From Sedimentisphaerales bacterium (lineage in GTDB: Bacteria > Planctomycetota > Phycisphaerae > Sedimentisphaerales > Anaerohalosphaeraceae), in assembly GCA_028282905.1 (NCBI GenBank), contig JANQGW010000073.1:1-50695 (forward strand): a stretch of 50,695 bases of DNA. The letters are read 5' to 3'. The position numbers were made by a program, and so were the translations under genes. This document shows, one piece after another, positions 24,378-32,600 of this stretch. The stretch's first letter is position 1; each line of letters starts with the position of its first letter. The notes below the pieces were generated by a model that saw only the letters and a list, made by a program, of their open reading frames with translations, did no database searches and was not told the origin of the DNA.

Positions 24378-24953
24378 ATGCTGAAAGTGCTTCGTGTTGT
24401 CAGTTGGGCAGTAGCGGTCCTGGCGGTGGTTGGAGTTGCGGTATTTGTTTTGTTGCTGAACTATGGTGAGCGGGAGATACTTGATTTCCTCCGGAGGCCG
24501 AGCATTGTGCAGCGGTGGCAGATCGAACACCCTGTTAAGGCCAACGATAATCGACCTTACCCGCTGGAACAGGCGGCGGCAGCCTTGGGGCGGCGTCTTA
24601 AGCCACCGGTGGTCGTTGTCACTCCTGTTGACGAAAAAAAAGAAGATCGCATTGAATCTCCTATAGGGCCTATAAAAGAAGACAAAACCCCGACTCCAAA
24701 ACCGCGAATATTTCAATATCAACTGGTCGGAACATTTGTGGCTGAGGATGTGTCAGCGCGGTCGATGGCGTTGATTGAAGTTTCAAAGGGGCGGTTTGAA
24801 TGGATTGAGCCGGGGCAGTATTTGGGAAATCAACGACTTGGAGACATTACTCCCAGACGCACAGCACTTATTGACGGAGCCAAAAGAAAAGAATTGGTGA
24901 TGTCACCCAAACCGCCAATTGCGTTGCCGGTATCTGACTGGATTATCGAATAA
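24378..24953 (+). CDS. GspC/PilP-like single-pass membrane protein
   Basis: A 191-aa protein. The N-terminal transmembrane helix (~7-28) is followed by a Lys/Pro/Glu-rich linker (~75-115). The C-terminal ~70-residue beta domain (FQYQLVGTFVAE, ARSMALIEVSKGRFEWIEPGQYL) resembles the homology region of type II secretion GspC and pilus PilP inner-membrane proteins. No PDZ domain and no other secretion genes are present here. GGGAGG precedes the ATG. It may serve a secretion or pilus machine encoded elsewhere; it could pair with the STN-like protein at 19473 (inference). Confidence 0.55.
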   Translation: MLKVLRVVSWAVAVLAVVGVAVFVLLLNYGEREILDFLRRPSIVQRWQIEHPVKANDNRPYPLEQAAAALGRRLKPPVVVVTPVDEKKEDRIESPIGPIKEDKTPTPKPRIFQYQLVGTFVAEDVSARSMALIEVSKGRFEWIEPGQYLGNQRLGDITPRRTALIDGAKRKELVMSPKPPIALPVSDWIIE

Positions 24954-24978
24954 AGCGGCGGTTTGAAATACTAGATAG

Positions 24979-26376
24979 TTACTGTGATGGTTCGGTGATC
25001 TCAAAAGCCAGACCGTAGTCATGGTTTTCGGCGGTGGTGGGGTTTTTGAGGATGATTTGGTATTCGCCGTCGGTTTCGCACCAGTGGTCGATTTTGATCA
25101 GATTGTTGCGGCCCGCCGGTTCAAACAATACAGTCTTTCCGTCCGGGGCGACGATTTTCAGATTGAGATAAAAGGCCGGATGGCGGTCCAGGTAGATATG
25201 GGACGATAGTTTTTTCAGCTTTCGGTGCCAGGTGACCGTGGCGATGAGCCGGGCGCCTTTTTTTCCTGCAATGTGATATACATCTTCACTTTCCGCTTTG
25301 ATGGCGGCATAGGCCCAGCCTCTCTGATTTTCAGCAGTTTTGTCTTTTTCAATACATCCGCCTATTAGTGTTTGATAGGCTCGCATAGCGTTGAGTCGGC
25401 CATAGCCGGAGGCTGCATCCCATGCGGTGGTTGTGTCGGCGGGATTTTTCGGCGGGTCATTCGGGTCGGGCCAGTGGGCCGAGGCGCTGTTGACGATGGC
25501 GGCTTTGATGACTTCGCTGCGGTCGTCATCCTGGACGTTAGTTTTACCGGCTGCCTCCAGCAGCAGGGCGGCAACGCCCGCTGTTTGCGGTACGGCGAAG
25601 CTGGTCAGTCCCCGTCCGCTGCCGTCCAGCGTGTCCCAGAAGTTATCACCCTTGGCACTCGGTGCAAACAGCCCCTGTGTCGGGGCGGCGACATCCGGCT
25701 TGCGGCGTCTGTCGGCGGTGGGGCCTTTATTGGAGGCCGATCCGATTTTTTGGTAGCGTCCATTTGCATCTTTGACCAGTCCGGCAGTGGTAATCCCGTT
25801 GTAGCTGTCGCCGAAAACGGAGATTTGCGGGCAGTTATTGCCGGCGGCAGTGGCGAAGATAACATCATACGTCTCGGCATAGTAGTCATAGAGTTTGGAC
25901 AGAATCGAGCGGCCGTCGGCGGCCAGGCTGTCGGTGCCGACCTGAATGCCGGTGACGATGACCCGGCAGTGGTGTTTGGTGATAAGCGTTTCCAGTGCAT
26001 CGTGGATGCGTTTGGTGGTAATGCGGCTGCTGTGGACATTTGCGCCGGGACAGACACCGACCGCTTCCAGATGAATGGGCGAGCCGGCCGAGGCCAGGAT
26101 GCCCGCCATCTGTGTGTCGTGGCCGGAGCGTGACAGTCCGGTGCCGGTAAAATCGTGCAGGATGACGGCCGAGTTGCCGCCGGTGCGGTCAAACGCGATA
26201 TGCCCATCCCGGGCGTTGCCCTTAGAGAGCAGTCCGATATTGACACCGTCGCCGGTAATGCCTGCTTTATGCACCGCATGGACGTTAATCCCGTCCGCCC
26301 CCAACGCCTCGGTCAGCGCAAAAGTCGTTTGGCAGGCAATTATCAAGAAAATAAGAAATAGTTTTCGCTTTGTCAT
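24979..26376 (-). CDS. Subtilase (S8)-like exported protein, catalytic Asp not seen
   Basis: A 465-aa protein with a signal peptide (~1-20). His86 in SRSGHDTQMAGI matches the catalytic His motif (GHGTHVAGI), Asn180 in ATAAGNN the oxyanion residue, and Ser259 in LTSFAVPQTAG the catalytic Ser motif. The expected Asp motif is replaced: GVNIGLLSKG (44-53) stands where V-I-D-T-G or L-S-D-G is usual. It may be a pseudoprotease, or use a nearby Asp (57 or 63). The last ~120 residues form a beta domain (LIATVTWHRKL, FYLNLKIVAPDG) like subtilase pro-convertase or C-terminal sandwich domains. The ATG overlaps the upstream stop (ATGA), showing coupling in an operon. Confidence 0.82.
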   Translation of the reverse strand: MTKRKLFLIFLIIACQTTFALTEALGADGINVHAVHKAGITGDGVNIGLLSKGNARDGHIAFDRTGGNSAVILHDFTGTGLSRSGHDTQMAGILASAGSPIHLEAVGVCPGANVHSSRITTKRIHDALETLITKHHCRVIVTGIQVGTDSLAADGRSILSKLYDYYAETYDVIFATAAGNNCPQISVFGDSYNGITTAGLVKDANGRYQKIGSASNKGPTADRRRKPDVAAPTQGLFAPSAKGDNFWDTLDGSGRGLTSFAVPQTAGVAALLLEAAGKTNVQDDDRSEVIKAAIVNSASAHWPDPNDPPKNPADTTTAWDAASGYGRLNAMRAYQTLIGGCIEKDKTAENQRGWAYAAIKAESEDVYHIAGKKGARLIATVTWHRKLKKLSSHIYLDRHPAFYLNLKIVAPDGKTVLFEPAGRNNLIKIDHWCETDGEYQIILKNPTTAENHDYGLAFEITEPSQ

Positions 26377-26873
26377 GATGTTTCCGCCGCTTCCAATTTT
26401 TTGATGAGGAGATAGGGACGCAGTAAGAAAAGAAATCCGATGACGCCGAAGCTGCCGTCAATAAAACGCCAGAAGATCGGGATGCCCCGAAACGGCCCGG
26501 CGATAAACGGAAGTACCGCCGCCAGCAGGCAGGCGATCATATAGACCTGGACGATCCAGACGTTGCGGACCGGGTGGCGGATGGCGCCGATCATAAAAAT
26601 CGCAAACACCACGCACGCATACGACAACCAGTCCATGCAGTAGGCCATGACGGGATAGGTCTGATAGGTGTTTGAGACACTGATGTACAGGTTGTCAATC
26701 CAGCTTGAGACAAAGGGCAGCTTTTCGGCGAAGGCGGTACCGTTGCCGAGGTATTTGACGAAAAACGCCGTTTCGACTTCGACAAAGACCACGGTATGCA
26801 GGCCGAACAGTACTCCCAGAAAAAACAGCACCAGCCAGAAACGAATGGTTTTGAGTGTTTTGTCGTGATTCAT
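26373..26873 (-). CDS. Hypothetical four-helix membrane protein
   Basis: A 166-aa protein from the ATG at 26873. A longer frame up to 27071 only overlaps the LysM gene and is not used. Four hydrophobic segments are seen at about 10-30, 68-92, 100-128 and 135-155. No motif recognised. It sits 10 nt after the LysM gene stop and shares ATGA with the subtilase-like gene, so the three are likely one transcript. Confidence 0.7.
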   Translation of the reverse strand: MNHDKTLKTIRFWLVLFFLGVLFGLHTVVFVEVETAFFVKYLGNGTAFAEKLPFVSSWIDNLYISVSNTYQTYPVMAYCMDWLSYACVVFAIFMIGAIRHPVRNVWIVQVYMIACLLAAVLPFIAGPFRGIPIFWRFIDGSFGVIGFLFLLRPYLLIKKLEAAETS

Positions 26874-26883
26874 CTTTGTGCTT

Positions 26884-27681
26884 TCAGAACAGCATAGCAA
26901 TAGCGCTGATGATTGCTGCGAACAATAAAACGACGGCGATAATCGTATAAAACAGTGCGGCGTATAGGGCCGGGCCGATAAATGCCCCCAAAAAAACAAC
27001 GATAAATGAAGGTGTCCAGCCACATTGCAGACAGATACGTATGATGTACATTGCCAGAAAAATATAACCAAGAAGCAGTAAGATGGGGGAGATCATCAGA
27101 AGAGCAGGAGGCCATCGCAATGGACTGGAGCAACAGACCAGCAGAATGATGCCGACAGGAATGAACAGGCTTAACGTTACTGATACTGCCGCGATGACAC
27201 ATTTTCGGAGCGTGGTTTCAAGGTTGATAGCCGCGGCGGTAAAGCGGTAACCAACGCCCAGAAAGAAAATACCTAACAATAATTGCGCAACGTTCAATAT
27301 AATAGTAATGGCAGTTGGAAGCGAATAAAATGCAAATAACAACGGCAGTGATTCTATCCAGTCCAGGTTTTCCAGTTCAGAAAGATCAATCGAGTTGTCT
27401 TTGGGGTCTGAGGGTGTTTTGTCTTGTTCGGTTGGTGGAAAAGATCGTGCCGTGCTATTACTTGAGGTGGTTTCAGGTAATTCAAGCTGCTGGCCGAGGC
27501 TGAGTGTATAGGGTTCTTTGAGGTTGTTGAGTTCGGCGATTTCTTTCCAGCGGTTTGAATCATTGAGCTGGTTTTGGGCGATTTTGGTGAGGGTGTCGCC
27601 CGATTGAACGGTGTAGGTCTCGCCAAAGACGGTTGTTGTTAGCAGCAGTATCGTTAGCAGGACGATGTGTTGGATTTTCAT
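26884..27681 (-). CDS. LysM-domain multi-pass membrane protein
   Basis: A 265-aa protein. The signal peptide (1-20) is followed by a LysM domain (~22-68: YTVQSGDTLTKIAQNQL, WKEIAELNNL, LSLGQQLELP) expected to bind peptidoglycan. A polar linker (~70-105) comes next, and then four or five transmembrane helices (~108-265), a rare arrangement. AAGGAAGG precedes the ATG. It lies 46 nt after the RfaH/NusG-like gene. The LysM part would lie outside the inner membrane, tethering the membrane domain to the wall; function unknown. Confidence 0.78.
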   Translation of the reverse strand: MKIQHIVLLTILLLTTTVFGETYTVQSGDTLTKIAQNQLNDSNRWKEIAELNNLKEPYTLSLGQQLELPETTSSNSTARSFPPTEQDKTPSDPKDNSIDLSELENLDWIESLPLLFAFYSLPTAITIILNVAQLLLGIFFLGVGYRFTAAAINLETTLRKCVIAAVSVTLSLFIPVGIILLVCCSSPLRWPPALLMISPILLLLGYIFLAMYIIRICLQCGWTPSFIVVFLGAFIGPALYAALFYTIIAVVLLFAAIISAIAMLF

Positions 27682-27727
27682 AAGCGTGCCTTCCTTCTCA
27701 AGTCTCAGGTCTCAAGCCTCCACAATT

Positions 27728-28279
27728 TTATTCGTCTATTTTTTCGATCATGTCGGTGCTGATTTCGACACTGGCGGCCTGTCCGAGCATATCGACCTGC
27801 AGAACGAGCCGCGTTTCTTTGGGTGTTTCAACGACAATACCCTCGGTGCCCATCAGCGGGCCGGCAGTGACTTTGCATTTCTGACCGACCTTGAGATATT
27901 CATGCGGCAGCACGGGTTTTCCGAGCAGCAGCAGTGTTTCAATCGGGGTCAGTTCTTCGATCAGCCGATGCTGGTTCTGGACCGGCAGGATGTTGGCGGT
28001 GCGGTTGGTTTTCAGCACAGCCAGGCGGGCGTCATCGTCGCCGCAGAAAAACAAATAGCCCGGAAACAGCGGCAGCAGCGAGCGAATTGTCCGCCCGCGG
28101 GTTTTGGAGACTTTCCAGTGCATCGGCAGAAAATACGGTACTTCCCGCTGGACAAGTTGCGAGGCCAGGGCTTTTTCATTGCGGGCCTTGGTATGCGCGA
28201 CCCACCAGTCGCCTTTGAAATTGGCGATGGAACTGCCTTCCGGCCATACCAGCGGCGGGTTTTCACTTGCCTTTAACAC
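27728..28279 (-). CDS. NusG/RfaH-like transcription antitermination factor
   Basis: A 183-aa protein. The NusG N-terminal domain (~24-120: WWVAHTKARNEKALASQL, FLPMHWK, LFPGYLFFCGD) is followed by a C-terminal KOW domain (~130-180: YLKVGQKCKVTAGPLMGTEGIVVE). RfaH-like paralogues help RNA polymerase read long surface or polysaccharide operons. It is probably a specialised paralogue rather than the housekeeping NusG, which usually lies with secE and ribosomal genes. The start is GTG at 28279 with GGGAGAGG upstream. It sits 27 nt after manA. Confidence 0.85.
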   Translation of the reverse strand: MLKASENPPLVWPEGSSIANFKGDWWVAHTKARNEKALASQLVQREVPYFLPMHWKVSKTRGRTIRSLLPLFPGYLFFCGDDDARLAVLKTNRTANILPVQNQHRLIEELTPIETLLLLGKPVLPHEYLKVGQKCKVTAGPLMGTEGIVVETPKETRLVLQVDMLGQAASVEISTDMIEKIDE

Positions 28280-28306
28280 GTTTTCCTCTCCCTTTTGCTG
28301 CTGTTA

Positions 28307-29254
28307 TCAAATGGTTGTGACGAGATACTCGCAATCATCGGCAAACTGCATGGCCCCGGTAAACACCGCGGGAATCAGCAGACAATCGCCTTTGACAAAC
28401 GGTGTCGATTCGATGCCTTCAGCGATGATTTCGCCGGAGCCGCTCAGAATGACCAGTACTTTCATCTCGCCTTCCAGCAGCGTTTCGCAGCCGGCGGATT
28501 GGTGTCCTTTATCGACTTTGAATTCCGGGGCATCGACCAGCCTTCCGTGGCTTTCGACGGATAAATTGTCTCCGGACGGGTCAAAATGAATGCTTTCCAG
28601 CGCATCTTCCACATGAAGCTGGCGTCCCTGGCCGGTTTTCGGATCGACACGGTTCCAGTCAAATACGCGATAGGTTGTGTCTGACGGCTGTTGGATTTCT
28701 GCGATCAGCAGACCCGCTCCGATGGCGTGGCAGGTGCCCGACGGCAGGAAATGGCACTCGCCGACCTTGACGGGCACGCGCTGCAGCAAGTCTGCACAAG
28801 TGCCGTTTTCAATCGCCGCGGCAAATTGCTCTTTCGTTGTGCCGGGTGCCAGGCCTTTGTAGATGGCGGCGCCTTCCGCGGCGTCAATGATGTACCAGCA
28901 TTCGGTTTTCGGGTCGCCTTTGCCGGTTTTTTGACACAGTTCTGCGTCCGGATGCACTTGGACGCTCAAATCGTCGCGGGCGTCCAGTATCTTAATCAGC
29001 AGCGGAAACGGCGGCTGATAATCGGTTTTGCCGGTAATCGCTTCGCCGTAGGTCGTGATGACATGGTCAATGGTCTGTCCGGCGAGTGGGCCGTTGACGA
29101 TCTCGGACTTATCATCCGGTAAATCCGCCAGTTCCCAGCTTTCACCGATCTTTTCATCTGCGGGCAGGTCTTTGCCGAAAATGGCCTTTAATTGCTGACC
29201 GCCCCAGATCCGTTCCTTAAACAAAGGCTTAAATTTTAATGGATAAAGTTTCAT
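28307..29254 (-). CDS. manA: Mannose-6-phosphate isomerase, class I
   Basis: Interconverts mannose-6-P and fructose-6-P for mannose use or GDP-mannose supply. The ATG at 29254 gives 315 aa, the usual length of the short (Bacillus-type) form; an ATG three codons upstream (29263) is possible. Motifs are FKERIWGG (~10-17), GESWELADLPDD, the zinc ligands QVHPDAELC and KTECWYI (~95-120), and LPSGTCHAIGAGLLIAEIQQ (~170-190). The C-terminus is a cupin-type half. First gene of the probable five-gene operon with the RfaH-like, LysM and subtilase-like genes. No clear Shine-Dalgarno. Confidence 0.92.
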   Translation of the reverse strand: MKLYPLKFKPLFKERIWGGQQLKAIFGKDLPADEKIGESWELADLPDDKSEIVNGPLAGQTIDHVITTYGEAITGKTDYQPPFPLLIKILDARDDLSVQVHPDAELCQKTGKGDPKTECWYIIDAAEGAAIYKGLAPGTTKEQFAAAIENGTCADLLQRVPVKVGECHFLPSGTCHAIGAGLLIAEIQQPSDTTYRVFDWNRVDPKTGQGRQLHVEDALESIHFDPSGDNLSVESHGRLVDAPEFKVDKGHQSAGCETLLEGEMKVLVILSGSGEIIAEGIESTPFVKGDCLLIPAVFTGAMQFADDCEYLVTTI

Positions 29255-29263
29255 GACCGGCAT

Positions 29264-29648
29264 TGTAGTCAATTTCGGCCCAAAGTCCAGTCTCTTCCGG
29301 TTAATTGACAGGCGGGCGGTCGGACAGGCAGAAAAGAGAGACGCATGAGGGCAGGTGTTAATTTTGATACATTCCTTTGTAAACAAGGATTTTTTAAGAT
29401 TAAAGAGAGCATTGGGGTGTTTTTCTGTAAACTCTTTATTAGTCAAAGGTTATTGGCTCTGGATAACGAGACGCAACATGTGAAGAAAACGGTTTTTAAC
29501 GAATTTTTTAAAAAAACCAGAAAGTTTGTAACGTCTTCGTGTGTTTTGCGTCATTATTATAGTACATTACAAGAGCATTATGCGCAGTGATTCATTGGAG
29601 CGAGAAGAAGCGGAACCTGAAAATGGCCATTAGAAGTGGGAGAGACTC
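29264..29648. other. Divergent AT-rich intergenic region
   Basis: Separates manA (-) from the beta-helix gene (+). AT-rich, with TATTATAG near 29557 as a possible -10. No repeat, RNA or ORF supported. Confidence 0.4.
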
Positions 29649-32600
29649 ATGAAAAGAGCATTCTTTGGAGCAGTTGTCGTAATCGTATTCATTATGGGCG
29701 TTTCGCCTTGTTTTGCCGTTGAAAGACTTGTCCCTGACCAGTACACAACCATCCAGTCGGCCATTGATGCAGCCGCTGACGGAGATATTATCGTGGTGGC
29801 CGAAGGGACGTATAACGAGGACATTAATCTCGGCGGAAAACAGATTGTGGTTACCTCACTGAATCCCGATGATCCTGCAGTTGTCAACGCGACAACTATC
29901 TTAGGAACCGGTTCCGGAGCAGCGGTTACGTTCAGCGGCACCGAAAGCAGTGACTGCAAGCTCGAAGGGCTGAGGATTACCGGCGGTACTACCGGAGGCG
30001 TTTTGGGAAATGATACCGGAGCCGAAATCTTAAAATGTCTTATTACTAACAATAATAAGGACGGTGGGGGGGGAGGTATTCACAGAGTCAATGGAACGAT
30101 TAGTCATTGTACAATTACGGGTAACACAGGCGTCTCAGGAGGAGGGTTGGCAGGATGTCATGGGACTATCAGGAACTGTATTATTGCCAATAATCACGGA
30201 ACTGTTTCCAGTGCTGTTAATAACTGTGACGGCAGTATCATAAACTGTACGATTGTTAACAATACGACATCGCCTGAAGGGGTGGGAGTGATGTCGAATT
30301 GCGATGGTATAATTCTTAACAGCATTGTCTGGAACAATGACAATGATCTTTTACATAATTGTACAGCGCAGATAAGCTACTGCTGCATGCCTTTTGAATA
30401 TGATGATGCTATCATTACCGAAGATCCGCAGCTTACTCCGGACTATCATCTTATGAATACCTCACCCTGTATTAACTCGGGTGATCCGGAATTCATTTCT
30501 GATCCGGGCCAGACGGATATGGATGGACAAAATCGTATATCTTCCTGGCAAATTGACATTGGAGCAGATGAGTTTGATGGCGCAGTCAAACCCAAGGCGT
30601 ATGCTGGTGTGGATCAATCGTATGCAGATGTTCCTGCGATGGTAACACTTGAAGGTGTTGCTTATACGGAACCCAACACCGTTGTTATTTACCAATGGCT
30701 GCAGGTGTCCGGTCCGGAGGTTATTCTCAGTGACGATACGGCATCAATCACTACGTTTTCTCCTGCAGAACCGGGAACATACATTTTTGAACTGATTATA
30801 AATGATAGTGTCGAAGAGAGTGATCCCGACCGAGTCGGTGTTGTTGTCGGCAACCACAGTCCGATAGCCGATGCCGGGAAAACAGTCTATGGTTCTACAA
30901 GAGCTGTTTTTCTGGACGGCAGCGGAAGTTATGACCGGGATGGCTATGGCGACTTAACCTATCAATGGCAGCAGATATCGGGGGAACCGCTAACTATTGT
31001 TAACTCGCAGACTTCAAAGCCGATTGTACAGGGTTTTGTGCAGCAATACAATATCCAGCGTTTTGAGTTTGAACTGGTCGTATCGGATGGATTGTTATTC
31101 AGCAGAGCGGATACGGTTGAGCTTGTTGTGCTGCCGACTTTTAAGGATGATACCGTCTATCAGGTCAATCCTCCCTTTGATCCATCCAAGCCGACGATGA
31201 TCGGTTTTGGCGGTGGAAACTGTAATACCGGAGGGGGGCTCTCGTTTAATTCCGGCTACCGGGCCAATGCAAATGTTATAACCGTGACATCATATAAAAA
31301 GCCATATACTGCGTATGGCGATCTTATTATTGATTATCTTCATCGAATGGCACCTGATTATGACCAGCCGATTCAGACTGCCGGTTTCAGTACGGGTAAT
31401 ATGCCTGCCGTCGAAGTCGCCATTTATATGAATTCCACGTACACTGACCCGCGTTATGCGGTTAACCGAGTCTCTTTCCTTGATGCTTCCTGCCGCAGTG
31501 AAGCTGCCAATGTCGAGCTGTTTCTGAATAGCGCCGTTGAAGGGGAACCTTGCTGGATTGATAACTATTACTCTACTGGTTGGGGTCGGTATCTGTCCAA
31601 TACGGTGAATATTTTATTTCGAAACCCGCCGGCCAGTCACGGAACACCTGTCAACTGGTTTTATGATTCGATATTCTTCTATGACTCCTGGCCTTTTGAT
31701 ATCTATAATGGCGGCATTGTCGCAGGTGAATTTATCTCTGTTGTCGGGCCGGCCAAGAATCTGGACATGGTATCCGCAAATGGGTATTATTTTGAGTTGG
31801 TTGGTGACTACAATTCCGGTGATCCCGGATATCTTGATTATTACAACAAGGATACTTATCCAGACAGACTTCTGCAACCGGTCAGGCTGTCAGGCCCTGA
31901 AGATGGTACTGTTATTGGGGCTGAAGGGGTGGTTTTAACCTGCCTGGGATGTGTGCAAGCGGTTCGATATCAGTTGTTGTTCGGTTCTTCCCCCAGTCGG
32001 GTGGATCATATTGTATCTGAAACGACATTGCCCCCCAGGCAGACGATCAAGCAATTTCCATTTGAAACGACGTATTGGACTGTCAAGGCTTTTGATATGC
32101 ACGGCAATTCAATTTATGCCGAACCACTCACCATTCGTTCGGATCACCCCTACGAGCCTGTTGAAAATATTGATTTGCGAAAACGGTATCCATATATCCA
32201 ACTTGCTGTTGATGAGGCGGAAGACGGAGAGCACATTGTTGTTGAGCCGGGCATTTACAGAGAAAATCTTGATATGCAGGGCAAGTCTCTTATTTTGACA
32301 AGTACTGATCCCGATGACACATTTGTAGTTGAGACAACAGTTATACAGGGTGATGATCTTGCCCCTGTTATTAATTTTGCCGGAACAGAAGGTCCGGAAA
32401 GTATCATCGCGGGCTTTACGATTACCGGAGGCAACGGTGGAGTCGCAGGAAACGGAGCCTTTGTAAATGTTAGAAAATGTGTTATTAAAAATAATCGAAG
32501 GAATGACAAAGGAGGCGGTCTTCATAAGGTGCAGGGTACCATTGATGCCTGTGAGATCATCGGTAATGAAGCTGAAATAGGAGGAGGACTGAACAATTGC

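Noticed and set aside
26874-27071. N-terminal extension of the small membrane protein
   Set aside because: It only overlaps the LysM gene in another frame; ATG 26873 gives a sensible start just after that gene's stop.
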